In this document: piece after piece, positions 21,687-30,499 of the stretch
How positions within the stretch are numbered: the stretch's first letter is position 1
Layout: every line of letters starts with the position of its first letter
Assembly (NCBI GenBank): GCA_902595625.1
Contig: CACJQQ010000001.1
Location: 1-64,000 of the forward strand
Direction of reading: 5' to 3'
DNA: 64,000 bases
From: an uncultured Pelagibacteraceae bacterium
Lineage (GTDB): Bacteria > Pseudomonadota > Alphaproteobacteria > Pelagibacterales > Pelagibacteraceae
Translations under genes and position numbers: made by a program
The notes under the pieces: model-generated
The model's database searches: none
What the model was told of the DNA's origin: nothing
Seen by the model: only the letters and a program-made list of their open reading frames with translations

Positions 21687-21881
21687 TTAATTTTTATCTG
21701 GGTTGGTTAAGTCCTCTAAAGTTATAGGTTTATCAATGTCATGCATCAATTTTTCCTGGGACTCTTTTAAGCTATTGACTGAACGCTTCGCTCTCCTTTG
21801 TTCAATTCTTGCTTTTCTCTTTGCTTCTTTTTTCATGGCTTTATCGCCACGAGTAGATTTGTAATCATAGTGAATTCCCAT
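21687..21881 (-). CDS. Small basic hypothetical protein (64 aa)
   Basis: The frame encodes a charged helical protein with a Lys/Arg-rich middle (MKKEAKRKARIEQRRAKR) and an acidic end (DKPITLEDLTNPDKN). I do not recognise a family. The start could instead be the internal ATG beginning MKKEAKRK (residue 16), which would give 49 residues. It lies 9 bases upstream of the 35-residue protein, in the same direction, and 16 bases after the frame that trails the YyaL-type gene. Confidence 0.6.
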   Translation of the reverse strand: MGIHYDYKSTRGDKAMKKEAKRKARIEQRRAKRSVNSLKESQEKLMHDIDKPITLEDLTNPDKN

Positions 21882-21897
21882 AATAAGCGTCCCTTCA

Positions 21898-22077
21898 TTA
21901 ATTCTTAAATTTACTTCCTGAGCTTGGTTTTTGCAAGTCTCTTGATCGAAGCTTATTGATAATAATAAATAATACCGACAAAATTACGGCAACTAATACA
22001 TCTTGAAGTGGAGTAGCATTTGGAAAACCGTAATTCCACAAAATTACTAATACCAGCCGTATTAACCAATTATTTTT
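21898..22077 (-). other. Open frame continuing past the YyaL stop; small membrane-protein-like (59 codons)
   Basis: Directly after the TAA of the YyaL-type gene, the same frame stays open for 59 codons to TAA at 21898-21900. It reads WLIRLVLVILWNYGFPNATP, then a clear hydrophobic helix (LVAVILSVLFIIINK) and a polar tail. No ATG, GTG or TTG precedes the conserved-looking part. Only ATA, CTG or ATT codons are available, apart from an internal TTG near codon 13. It may be a separate small membrane gene with a rare start, or a C-terminal anchor cut off by a new stop codon. A chance open frame is less likely given the coherent helix. Confidence 0.4.
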
Positions 22078-23808
22078 TTAACCATCTGTTTTACATCCTT
22101 GATCATTACAATTTTTGCCAGAATTTATATTATTAAAAAAATCTAATGCTCTTATAGCTGTCATCATATGATTTTTATAAATGTTAAGATAGCCATTCAA
22201 GCTTTGAGATAATTTTTTTGCTTCATCCATCATCCCTAACTTTACTAAATTTATTAACATGATAGCGTTTCCATTAGGAATGGTATTATCACCAATATCT
22301 ATTGGTTTAAAAAAAACATCATTACAATTTTTAGAATTTTTTTGAAAAATATTTTTATCCTCTAAGAAAAATTTTTCTATTGCCTCTTGAGACAATTTTC
22401 TGGCTAAATCTTTGTATTTAAAGTTCATCGTTACATCTGATAAATCGTTAATAGCATTGATTAAAAAAGCATAATCTTCAATAAATACGATATCCTTTGA
22501 ATAACTATGGTAAATTTTATTTCCAATATATTTTTTTTCTATTTTAGAGAAAAAATCTTCAGCTAATTCTAAGTACCCATTTTTTGGTAAAATTTCATTT
22601 GCAGCGATTAACGCACTTATCATTAAGCAATTTAAATCTAATTGTGTTTTATCATCAAAAAAAGGTTTTTTTCTTTTCAGTCTAATATTTAAAAGTTTTT
22701 TTAAAATTACTTGAGTAGGTTTTTCTTTTTCAACTAAAATAATTTTGTTTTCCCAATTTCCTTCTGGCTTTATTTCAAAATATTTCTTAATATTTTCTAT
22801 ATCTTTGATTTCATTGTAATAATAAATATAGTATTTCCCTTCTTCTCCCTCGCTATCTGCATCGTAAGCGGAACCCATTAAACCCTCCTTATTTAAAAAA
22901 TTTTTTTTTAAAAACTCAATTGTTTGGTCTAATTTATCTTTGAAATAATTGTCGGAATTTATTTTACAATATTTTGAGAGTAATAGTACAAACTGAGTAT
23001 TGTCATAAAGCATTTTTTCAAAATGAGGAATTATCCAATCTTCATCTACAGTATAGCGAGCAATACCACCCTCAACATGATCATATATGCCTTTAGAGCA
23101 AAGCTGCTTTATGATTAGTTCTACGGGGTTTAAGTATTTTTTATTTTTGGTTGAATTGTAAAAGTAAAAAAGGGTCTCAAATAAATTAAAAGTTGGAAAC
23201 TTTGGAGCACCCTTAAAACCACCCTTGACTGGATCTAAATGGCTTAAGGACATTTCAATAATTGGTTCAAGATCTTGATTTAAAACAGAATTTTTTTTTA
23301 AATCTAAGTTTTTAATAATTAAATCTTTTTGATTTACTATTTTTTCTCTTTGATTTTTATAAGCATCAGAAACTTTTTTAAGAACTTCTTTAAACGATGG
23401 CAAACCATGTTTTGATTCTTTGGGAAAATAAGTTCCTCCCATAAAAGGTACTCCATTTTCATCCAGGAACATAGTTAATGGCCATCCTCCTCCAGTTTGA
23501 TTAAATAATTGAAACGAACTTTGAAAAATAAAATCTAAATCAGGTCTTTCCTCTCTATCAACTTTTATGTTTACAAATAATGCATTCATTAATTTTGCTG
23601 TTTCAATATCCTCAAAACTTTCATGGGCCATAACATGGCACCAGTGGCAACTCGAATATCCGATACTAAGCAAGATGGGTTTTTTATTTTGTTTTGAAAA
23701 TTCTAAAGTCTCTTTAGACCAAATTTGCCAATTTACTGGATTATCTTTATGTTGTTGAAGATACGGACTTAAATCATTAGAAAGAATATTTTCATTAATT
23801 TTTATCAT
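22078..23808 (-). CDS. Thioredoxin-fold / six-hairpin glycosidase-like protein (YyaL/DUF255 family)
   Basis: The 576-residue protein has an N-terminal thioredoxin-like domain (DUF255) with the redox-type motif SSCHWCHVM (Cys near 54 and 57) and GGGWPLTMFLDENGVPFMGGTYFP. A long alpha/alpha-barrel region related to N-acylglucosamine epimerases follows (GGFKGAPKFPT, HFEKMLYDN, DADSEGEEGKYY). The exact substrate of this family is unsettled. The ORF track begins at a TTG; the next codon is ATG (23808), which I prefer. It overlaps the TVP38 gene's 3' end by 14 bases. The C-terminus has two Cys (NCNDQGC). Confidence 0.9.
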   Translation of the reverse strand: MIKINENILSNDLSPYLQQHKDNPVNWQIWSKETLEFSKQNKKPILLSIGYSSCHWCHVMAHESFEDIETAKLMNALFVNIKVDREERPDLDFIFQSSFQLFNQTGGGWPLTMFLDENGVPFMGGTYFPKESKHGLPSFKEVLKKVSDAYKNQREKIVNQKDLIIKNLDLKKNSVLNQDLEPIIEMSLSHLDPVKGGFKGAPKFPTFNLFETLFYFYNSTKNKKYLNPVELIIKQLCSKGIYDHVEGGIARYTVDEDWIIPHFEKMLYDNTQFVLLLSKYCKINSDNYFKDKLDQTIEFLKKNFLNKEGLMGSAYDADSEGEEGKYYIYYYNEIKDIENIKKYFEIKPEGNWENKIILVEKEKPTQVILKKLLNIRLKRKKPFFDDKTQLDLNCLMISALIAANEILPKNGYLELAEDFFSKIEKKYIGNKIYHSYSKDIVFIEDYAFLINAINDLSDVTMNFKYKDLARKLSQEAIEKFFLEDKNIFQKNSKNCNDVFFKPIDIGDNTIPNGNAIMLINLVKLGMMDEAKKLSQSLNGYLNIYKNHMMTAIRALDFFNNINSGKNCNDQGCKTDG

Positions 23809-24517
23809 CAAAAAATTTTTTTTTTATTATTAAAGATATAAGCATCAGAGAAGCAAACATTAATATTGGTAAATAAATTCCTGGAGTTAATATGAATTGA
23901 AACATATCAAATTTATCTGACTGTTCTACATATGAATTTAGTCCAGCTCCGATGGTATTAAAAACAAAAAATCCTGGAATAAAACCAAAAAAACTTGAAA
24001 AAAAATAATTTAACTTCTTCATTCCAAATAAGATTGGAATTAAATTCTGTAACCCAAACGGAATTCCCAATCCTCCAATAAATCTATAAATAAAAAAATA
24101 GTAAAATTCATTTTTCTTGAATAAAAATATATATTTATCAAACTTTTGCTTTAAAATTATTTTAACTAAATCTCTAAAAAAAAAGTTTCCTATTGAATAC
24201 AAAATTAAAGCTCCAACTGATATTGAAATTACTGAAATAGTAGTTCCTAACCACTGACCAAATAAAATTCCAGAAATAATTAACAGCGGCGAACCAAAGC
24301 CAAGAAGTGCCACCCAAAATATTGCAAAAATAAAAAAATAAAATAAGTTTATTATAATGTTAGCACTTACGTAGCTGCTAAGCTCTTGCTGAAGTTCTTT
24401 ATAATAAGAAAAATCATTTAATCTGCTTATTTCGATACCTGTAAAAATAAAATACAAGAATGAAAAAAGTATGATTAAGTAAGAAATGCCTAAAAATATT
24501 TTTAAATTTTTGCTCAT
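23795..24517 (-). CDS. TVP38/TMEM64 family membrane protein
   Basis: A 240-residue polytopic inner-membrane protein of the TVP38/TMEM64 (DedA-like, SNARE-associated VTT) family. Landmarks are the re-entrant GFGSPLLIISGILFGQWLGTT-like segment, then FIYRFIGGLGIPFGLQNLIPILFGM and GFIPGFFVFNTIGAGL. Five to six hydrophobic segments are visible. Family members are thought to move or scramble lipids or ions, but the substrate here is unknown. It is translationally linked to the downstream YyaL-type gene (overlap) and diverges from rpmH with 50 bases between. Confidence 0.88.
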   Translation of the reverse strand: MSKNLKIFLGISYLIILFSFLYFIFTGIEISRLNDFSYYKELQQELSSYVSANIIINLFYFFIFAIFWVALLGFGSPLLIISGILFGQWLGTTISVISISVGALILYSIGNFFFRDLVKIILKQKFDKYIFLFKKNEFYYFFIYRFIGGLGIPFGLQNLIPILFGMKKLNYFFSSFFGFIPGFFVFNTIGAGLNSYVEQSDKFDMFQFILTPGIYLPILMFASLMLISLIIKKKFFDDKN

Positions 24518-24567
24518 AATTTACCTGTACAATAGACAACATTTAAAATATATACCTTTAAATATTT

Positions 24568-24702
24568 ATGAAAAGAACATATCAGCCTAGCAATTTAGTA
24601 AGAAAAAGAAGGCACGGTTTTAGAGCAAGAATGGCTACAAAAACCGGAAGACAACTTATCGCTCGTAGACGAGCAAAAGGAAGAAAAACTCTTTCTACCT
24701 AG
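24568..24702 (+). CDS. rpmH: 50S ribosomal protein L34 (not in ORF track)
   Basis: ATG at 24568 opens a 44-codon frame ending TAG at 24700-24702. The sequence [20 protein letters not shown] and the tail [12 protein letters not shown] are unmistakable L34. It was below the length cut-off of the ORF track. It leads rnpA by 6 bases, the universal rpmH-rnpA pair, followed by yidD and yidC. I saw no DnaA boxes beside it, so there is no evidence of a replication origin here. Confidence 0.99.
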   Translation: MKRTYQPSNLVRKRRHGFRARMATKTGRQLIARRRAKGRKTLST

Positions 24703-24708
24703 AAATTA

Positions 24709-25059
24709 ATGGTTAAGCTTGAAAGTTTAAAAAAAAGCAACCAATTCAGAAAAGCTCTTAAGGAAAAAAAAGTTCACACGGACTACTTTTCCATTTTTGC
24801 AGCTAAAAATTTTTTTAAACCCAGGTATAAGGCTAGTTTACTTATAAGTTTTGTAATGAAAAAAAAAATTGGAAATGCTGTTAAAAGAAACAAAATTAGA
24901 AGAAAATTAAAAGCAATTGTTCAAAAATTGTCAAAAAAAAGAGGTGCAATTAATAAGGATTACACTTATATAGTTTTCGGTAAATCTAATGCTTATGCTC
25001 AAAAACAAGATGTGCTTTTGCCATTAATGGAGAAAAGTTTTAGTAAATTAAAAAAGTAA
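24709..25059 (+). CDS. rnpA: Ribonuclease P protein component
   Basis: RnpA is the protein subunit of RNase P, which matures tRNA 5' ends. The 116-residue protein has a basic N-terminal helix (SLKKSNQFRKALKEKK), the RNR-type signature in KIGNAVKRNKIRRKLK, and a Lys-rich tail. This enzyme would have to make the 5' cuts for tRNA-Phe and tRNA-Ser, which begin inside the upstream genes' stop codons. It sits between rpmH and yidD with a 1-base gap to yidD. Confidence 0.96.
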   Translation: MVKLESLKKSNQFRKALKEKKVHTDYFSIFAAKNFFKPRYKASLLISFVMKKKIGNAVKRNKIRRKLKAIVQKLSKKRGAINKDYTYIVFGKSNAYAQKQDVLLPLMEKSFSKLKK

Positions 25060-25060
25060 A

Positions 25061-25312
25061 ATGACAAAAATTCTAATTTTAATTGTAAAATTTTATAAAT
25101 ATTTTATCTCTCCCTTATTAGGAACTAGATGTAGATTCTTGCCTACCTGTTCTGAATATTTTATAGAGGCTTTAAAAACTCAAGGTTTTAAAAAAGGGTT
25201 TTTACTAGGATTGAAAAGAATTTTAAAATGCCATCCCATAAAAACTTTTGGCGGTAGTCATGGTATAGATTTTGTACCAGAAACAAATCAAAAGGATAGT
25301 AAAAATGGATAA
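25061..25312 (+). CDS. yidD: Membrane protein insertion efficiency factor YidD
   Basis: YidD is a small amphipathic membrane-associated protein helping YidC-dependent insertion. The 83-residue product contains the family core YKYFISPLLGTRCRFLPTCSEYFIEAL and KRILKCHP, including the three conserved Cys. It lies between rnpA and yidC in the standard order. Its last codons overlap the yidC start by 8 bases. Confidence 0.97.
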   Translation: MTKILILIVKFYKYFISPLLGTRCRFLPTCSEYFIEALKTQGFKKGFLLGLKRILKCHPIKTFGGSHGIDFVPETNQKDSKNG

Positions 25313-26990
25313 CAAAAACGTATTTGTAGCTATCGCTCTTTCAATGTCTGTTTTGCTTTTCTGGGGAGCCTTTTTTGAAACACCAAAAAAACCTATTGAT
25401 CCAAAAAACAATCAAAAAGTTGAGCAGAAATCTGAAGCAGGCTCGATAGCCCCAACAATAAATCAGCCAACAATAGTTAAAAATATTTCTAGAGAGGACT
25501 CAATTAAAAAAGATAAAAGAATCAAAATTGAAAATAATAGTATTGTAGGTTCAATAAATTTAAAAGGTGCGCAGATTGATGATATTTCATTTAAAAATCA
25601 TAAACAAAAAGTTGAGGGAGATAAAAATATTATTTTTTTAAATCCAGCAGAGACAGAAAATGGTTTTTATATTGAAACTGGCTGGACCAGTGTTGGAAAT
25701 AAAATTAAGATACCTACAAAAGAGAGTATTTGGTCAGTAAAAGGTAATAATATTTTAGCTGATAACTCTCCAATAGTATTGCAATGGAATAACGGAGAAG
25801 GAATTATCTTCGAAAAAAAAATAGAACTGGACAATAAATATTTATTTAGAATTACCCAGCAAGTTAGAAATAATTCTAATTCTTCAATTGATTTGTACCC
25901 ATATGCTCAAATGACTAGAAATAAAGTTCCTGATGACATTCAGAATTTTTACATTCAGCATGAAGGGTTTATTGGAGTATTTGATGATGAGTTAAAAGAA
26001 GATGATTACGACGATATAAAAGAAAAGAAAATTGTTAGAGAGTCTAATGAAGGATGGCTAGGTATTACTGACAAATATTGGATGACAGCTTTTGTACCTG
26101 AAAAAGGAAAAAATTTTAAATCAACTTTTCTTTATGACAATGGCTATAAGGCCAATTATATAATTAATGAACCAACTACAATTAACAAGTCATCCACAGG
26201 AATTAATCAATTAAGATTATTTGTTTCGGCAAAAGAAGTTGAAACAATTGATGGATATGCTGCTGATCAAAATATTAATAAATTTGATTTAGTGATAGAC
26301 TGGGGTTGGTTTTACTTTTTTACAAAACCATTATTTTTTGTAATAGATTATCTATTTAAATTTTCAGGAAATTTTGGTTATGCTATAGTTTTACTAACAA
26401 TAGCGATAAGATTAATTTTTTACCCTCTAGCAAACTTCTCATTTAAATCCATGGCAAAAATGAAGGCAGTTCAACCTGAAATGATGAGGCTTAAAGAGCT
26501 ACATAAGGATGACAAAGTAAAGTTGCAACAAGAAATGATGGCTTTATATAGAAAAGAAAAAATCAATCCTGCTTCAGGTTGCTTACCAGTCTTGATTCAA
26601 ATACCATTCTTTTTTGCCATATATAAAATGTTGTTTATTTCTTTGGAAATGAGACATCAGCCTTTTTTTGGTTGGATAAAAGATCTATCAGCAGCAGACC
26701 CGACTACAATTTTTAATTTATTTGGACTAATACCATGGGATCCACCAAGTTTTATGATAATTGGTATTTGGCCAATTTTAATGGGTGCTTCTATGTGGGT
26801 TCAACAAAAATTAAACCCAGCTCCTGCAGATCCAATTCAAGCTAAAATTTTTGCCTTCTTTCCTTTATTTTTAACTATTATTTTAGCGTCTTTCCCATCG
26901 GGTCTGGTTGTTTATTGGACTGTTAACAACATTTTAACGATTGCTCAACAATACGTAATTGTAAAACAAACTACCGTAAAAACAAATTAA
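25305..26990 (+). CDS. yidC: Membrane protein insertase YidC
   Basis: YidC inserts and folds inner-membrane proteins alone or with SecYEG. I start it at ATG 25305 (MDNKNVFVAIALSMSVLLFW), preceded by an AAAGGA ribosome-binding site and giving 561 residues. The ORF track's start at 25272 adds 11 residues before the first membrane helix and is less likely. The N-terminal helix is followed by the large periplasmic beta domain (about 60-340), then the five-helix insertase core (GNFGYAIVLLTIAIRL; NPASGCLPVLIQIPFFFAIYK; LASFPSGLVVYWTVNN). The start overlaps yidD. Confidence 0.97.
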   Translation: MDNKNVFVAIALSMSVLLFWGAFFETPKKPIDPKNNQKVEQKSEAGSIAPTINQPTIVKNISREDSIKKDKRIKIENNSIVGSINLKGAQIDDISFKNHKQKVEGDKNIIFLNPAETENGFYIETGWTSVGNKIKIPTKESIWSVKGNNILADNSPIVLQWNNGEGIIFEKKIELDNKYLFRITQQVRNNSNSSIDLYPYAQMTRNKVPDDIQNFYIQHEGFIGVFDDELKEDDYDDIKEKKIVRESNEGWLGITDKYWMTAFVPEKGKNFKSTFLYDNGYKANYIINEPTTINKSSTGINQLRLFVSAKEVETIDGYAADQNINKFDLVIDWGWFYFFTKPLFFVIDYLFKFSGNFGYAIVLLTIAIRLIFYPLANFSFKSMAKMKAVQPEMMRLKELHKDDKVKLQQEMMALYRKEKINPASGCLPVLIQIPFFFAIYKMLFISLEMRHQPFFGWIKDLSAADPTTIFNLFGLIPWDPPSFMIIGIWPILMGASMWVQQKLNPAPADPIQAKIFAFFPLFLTIILASFPSGLVVYWTVNNILTIAQQYVIVKQTTVKTN

Positions 26991-27860
26991 ATGTCTCAAA
27001 ACATTTCTCTTGAAGAAATTAAAAAGTTTTGGCCAAGAGGAGCTCCGAATATTAATAATGTTCAAAAATATGTTTCAAAATACAAGAATGAAAAAATTGT
27101 TATTAAGTATGGCGGTAACGTCTTAATTGATAGAGACGTGTTTAATAATTTTATTTTGGATATTAATATTCTTAATAAACTAGGACTATCTTTAATTGTT
27201 GTTCATGGTGGAGGGCCCAGAATTAAAAGGGAGTTAGAAAAAAAGAAAATTGAGTCAAAGTTTATTGATGGTTTAAGAGTGACTGATGAAAATATAGTCA
27301 ATATTGTTGAGAAGGTTCTTATTGATTTTAATAATGATATAGTTTCAAATTTAAAAAAGCTAGGATCAAAAGCTGTATCGTTTCACACAAAAGAAAATAA
27401 TATTATTGATGTTACACCTGAAAGGAAGGAATTGGGTTATGTGGGAATTCCAAATAAAATAAATTCTCAATTAATTGAAAATACGATTAATCAAAATCAA
27501 ATTCCCATTGTTGCTCCTCTTGGTTTGGGGGCTAATCAACAAACATATAATATAAATGGAGACACAGCAGCAAGTGCTATAGCCAAGAAACTTAAATCTA
27601 GAAGACTTTTGTTAATGACTAACGTTGAAGGTGTTTACGATGACAAAAAAAAACTAATTTCAGAGATAAAACCTTTGGATTTAGAAAACCTAATTAAATG
27701 GAAAGTGGTTCAGGGCGGCATGATACCTAAAATACAAAATTGTGTTGAAGCAGTAGAAAATGGAGTGAGAGGAGTCGTTATACTTGATGGAAGAAAACCA
27801 CATTCAATATTGCATGAAATTTTTTCTGATCAAGGTTCCGGGACTTTAATAAGAAAATGA
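26991..27860 (+). CDS. argB: Acetylglutamate kinase
   Basis: ArgB phosphorylates N-acetylglutamate in arginine synthesis. The 289-residue amino-acid-kinase-fold protein has the KYGGNVLI and VVHGGGPRI glycine loops, the substrate segment GLRVTDENIV, NINGDTAASAIA, and KVVQGGMIPKI near the end. It starts directly after the yidC stop. In many alphaproteobacteria the GTPase gene yihA/engB lies between yidC and argB; it is absent from this position. The stop overlaps the HAD gene start (ATGA). Confidence 0.97.
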   Translation: MSQNISLEEIKKFWPRGAPNINNVQKYVSKYKNEKIVIKYGGNVLIDRDVFNNFILDINILNKLGLSLIVVHGGGPRIKRELEKKKIESKFIDGLRVTDENIVNIVEKVLIDFNNDIVSNLKKLGSKAVSFHTKENNIIDVTPERKELGYVGIPNKINSQLIENTINQNQIPIVAPLGLGANQQTYNINGDTAASAIAKKLKSRRLLLMTNVEGVYDDKKKLISEIKPLDLENLIKWKVVQGGMIPKIQNCVEAVENGVRGVVILDGRKPHSILHEIFSDQGSGTLIRK

Positions 27861-28522
27861 AAGACCTATCAAAAATAAAATTCTGGTTATTTGATTTAGA
27901 TAACACTTTATACGATGGTGCAACAAAAGTTTTTGATCAAGTAGATAAAAAAATGTCAAAATTTATATCTGAAAAACTTAATGTTGGTTTGGAAGAAGCT
28001 AAAAAAATTCAAAAAAGCTATTTTCAGGAATATAACACTACTTTAAATGGAATGATAAAGAACCATAAAATTGATGCTGATGAGTTTTTAGAATTTGTAC
28101 ATGATGTTGATCTTAGTTTCTTAGATAAAAATCAATTTTTAGAGGAAGAAATAAAGAAATTGAATGGAAAGAAAATAATTTTTACTAATGGATCAAGAGC
28201 TCATGCTTTAAACGTGACTAAAAGAATTGGAATCGATAGGCTTTTTGATGGAATTTTTGACATTCGAGATTGTGAATTTATTCCAAAACCTTCTAAAGAA
28301 CCTTACAAAAAATTAGTAGAAAATTACAAAATTGAGCCACAATATTGTATATTCTTTGAAGATATAGCAAGAAATTTAAAACCAGCATACGAATTAGGAA
28401 TGAAGACAGTTTGGATAAAAAATGATGAACCCTGGGCGGCAAAGTATTCGAATGAAGATTTTATTAACTATAAAATAGATAATTTAGCAAAATTTTTAAA
28501 GGAGATAAATGAGCTTAGATAA
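27857..28522 (+). CDS. HAD-family pyrimidine 5'-nucleotidase-like phosphatase
   Basis: The 221-residue protein is a haloacid dehalogenase-fold hydrolase of the SDT1/YjjG-like pyrimidine 5'-nucleotidase group. It has motif [11 protein letters not shown], motif [12 protein letters not shown], and motif [15 protein letters not shown] with [18 protein letters not shown] small helical cap lies between motifs I and II. The likely activity is dephosphorylating nucleoside monophosphates, but HAD specificity cannot be read from sequence. It is coupled to argB (4-base overlap) and overlaps dapD by 14 bases, an order common in alphaproteobacteria. Confidence 0.88.
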   Translation: MKDLSKIKFWLFDLDNTLYDGATKVFDQVDKKMSKFISEKLNVGLEEAKKIQKSYFQEYNTTLNGMIKNHKIDADEFLEFVHDVDLSFLDKNQFLEEEIKKLNGKKIIFTNGSRAHALNVTKRIGIDRLFDGIFDIRDCEFIPKPSKEPYKKLVENYKIEPQYCIFFEDIARNLKPAYELGMKTVWIKNDEPWAAKYSNEDFINYKIDNLAKFLKEINELR

Positions 28523-29336
28523 ATTAGAAAAAATTATTAATGAAAGTTTTGAAATTAAGGAAAAAGTTGGACCTAGGTCAGATAAAAAACTTATCAAGGC
28601 AATAAACGAAACGATTAATTTAGTAGACTCAGGTAAAATTAGAGTTGCAAATAAAAATAACGGTACATGGGTTGTTAATCAATGGATTAAAAAAGCAATT
28701 CTTTTAAGTTTTAGAGTTAATAAAATGATAATGTCAAAAGGACCTTACACGACTTGGTACGATAAAGTTCCGGGAAAAACAGTTAAGTGGAAAGAAAAAG
28801 ATTGGAAGAAGGCTGGTTATCGTCACGTTCCTAATGGCGTTGTAAGAAGAGGATCTTTTATAGCAAAGAATGTAGTTCTGATGCCTTCGTTTGTAAATTT
28901 AGGTGCATACGTTGATGAAGGTACAATGATTGACACTTGGGCTTCAGTTGGTTCTTGCGCGCAAGTAGGTAAAAATTGTCATATCTCTGGTGGAGCTGGA
29001 ATCGGTGGAGTGCTTGAACCACTCCAAGCTGGTCCGGTCATAATTGAGGATAATTGTTTCGTAGGTGCTAGATCTGAAATAGCTGAAGGAGTTTTAGTTG
29101 AAGAAGGCGCAGTTATATCTATGGGTGTTTATATCGGTGCATCGACTAAGATTGTTGACAGGTCAACTGGTGAAATTACTTTTGGAAAAGTACCAGCATA
29201 TTCAGTTGTTGTGCCAGGAAGTTTGCCTAATAAGTCTAATCTTGACGGCCCTTCTTTATATTGTGCAGTAATTGTTAAGAAAGTTGACTCGAAAACAAGA
29301 AGTAAAACTTCGATAAATGATCTATTAAGAGACTAA
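28509..29336 (+). CDS. dapD: 2,3,4,5-tetrahydropyridine-2,6-dicarboxylate N-succinyltransferase
   Basis: DapD succinylates tetrahydrodipicolinate in the lysine/diaminopimelate pathway. The 275-residue trimeric left-handed beta-helix protein has a helical N-terminus, [16 protein letters not shown], then hexapeptide repeats ([48 protein letters not shown]). Its start lies inside the HAD gene and its stop overlaps the dapE start (TAATG), so the three genes are tightly coupled. Diaminopimelate feeds peptidoglycan as well as lysine. Confidence 0.97.
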   Translation: MSLDKLEKIINESFEIKEKVGPRSDKKLIKAINETINLVDSGKIRVANKNNGTWVVNQWIKKAILLSFRVNKMIMSKGPYTTWYDKVPGKTVKWKEKDWKKAGYRHVPNGVVRRGSFIAKNVVLMPSFVNLGAYVDEGTMIDTWASVGSCAQVGKNCHISGGAGIGGVLEPLQAGPVIIEDNCFVGARSEIAEGVLVEEGAVISMGVYIGASTKIVDRSTGEITFGKVPAYSVVVPGSLPNKSNLDGPSLYCAVIVKKVDSKTRSKTSINDLLRD

Positions 29337-30499
29337 TGCCTAACATTAATGAATTAAAATTAGCTAAAGAGCTTATTAAATTTCCAAGTGTTACACCTGT
29401 GGATGCAGGTGCTATAGGTTTTTTAGCAAAACAATTAAGAAAGCTTGGCTTTGACTGCAAAATTTTGGAATTTAAAGACAAAAATAAAATAAGTAAGCCA
29501 ATAAAAAATATTTATGCAAGACTTGGTAAAAAAAGTCCAAATTTATGTTACGCTGGCCATACAGATGTTGTCCCTCCAGGAAATTTAAAAGATTGGACAG
29601 TAAATCCTTTTAAGCCAACAATCAAAAAAAATCATTTAATAGGAAGAGGAGCAAATGATATGAAAAGCTCTATCGCTTGTTTTGTATCTGCTGTCGAAAA
29701 ATTTTTAAAAAAAAGAAAAAAATTTAATGGCTCTATAAGTTTTCTTATCACTGGAGATGAAGAAGCTCTTGCGATCAACGGAACAAAAAAAGTAGTTGAC
29801 TACTTAAAAAAGAAAAAAGAGAAAATAGATTTTTGTATTGTTGGTGAGCCCACAAATCCTAATAAGCTTGGAGAAATGATAAAAATTGGAAGACGTGGTA
29901 GTATATCTGGAACTATAATTATTTCCGGGTCACAGGGGCATGTTGCTTACCCTCACCTATCAAATAATCCTATTAGTACATTGGTTAAAATATGTAAAAA
30001 ACTTAATGAACAAAAGTTGGATAGAGGAAATAAAAACTTCCAACCTTCAAATCTAGAAATTACTTCTATAAATGTTGATAATACTGCTACTAACGTCATT
30101 CCGGCTAGTGCTAGAGCTCAGTTCAATATTAGATTTAATAATCTTCACACATCATACGGTTTAAAGAAGAAAATTAGTTTAATAGTAAAAAATTTGAGTA
30201 AAAAAAATAAATGCAAATTTAAAATAGATTTTCATGTCAGCGGCGAGTCTTTTCTTACAAAACCAAACAAAACTATTTATATGGCTAGAGATATAATTAA
30301 GAGGGTTACTAAAATAACACCTGTATTTTCAACAACTGGGGGAACTTCTGATGCAAGGTTTATTAGAAAAATTTCACCTTGTCTAGAATTTGGTTTAGTA
30401 AATAAAACAATGCATAAAATTGATGAATGCGTTTCATTAAAAGATTTAAAAAATTTAACTAAAATATATCAAAATATCCTTGAGGATTACTTCGAGTGA
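29336..30499 (+). CDS. dapE: Succinyl-diaminopimelate desuccinylase
   Basis: DapE removes succinate to give LL-diaminopimelate. The 387-residue M20 metallopeptidase-fold enzyme has its di-zinc ligands in CYAGHTDVVPPG, GRGANDMKSS, TGDEEA, VGEPTNP and the C-terminal NKTMHKIDE. The dimerisation lid domain starts at GRRGSISGTIIISGSQGH. It sits directly after dapD. The SET-domain gene begins inside its last codons (GTGA overlap). Confidence 0.97.
   Translation: MPNINELKLAKELIKFPSVTPVDAGAIGFLAKQLRKLGFDCKILEFKDKNKISKPIKNIYARLGKKSPNLCYAGHTDVVPPGNLKDWTVNPFKPTIKKNHLIGRGANDMKSSIACFVSAVEKFLKKRKKFNGSISFLITGDEEALAINGTKKVVDYLKKKKEKIDFCIVGEPTNPNKLGEMIKIGRRGSISGTIIISGSQGHVAYPHLSNNPISTLVKICKKLNEQKLDRGNKNFQPSNLEITSINVDNTATNVIPASARAQFNIRFNNLHTSYGLKKKISLIVKNLSKKNKCKFKIDFHVSGESFLTKPNKTIYMARDIIKRVTKITPVFSTTGGTSDARFIRKISPCLEFGLVNKTMHKIDECVSLKDLKNLTKIYQNILEDYFE

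Noticed and set aside
24518-24567. Replication origin beside rpmH
   Set aside because: rpmH often lies near oriC, but I saw no DnaA boxes or AT-repeat cluster and no dnaA gene nearby.
25272-25304. Upstream extension of YidC by 11 residues in the ORF track
   Set aside because: The ATG at 25305 has a good ribosome site and matches the family's N-terminus. The extension overlaps yidD and adds unlike sequence.
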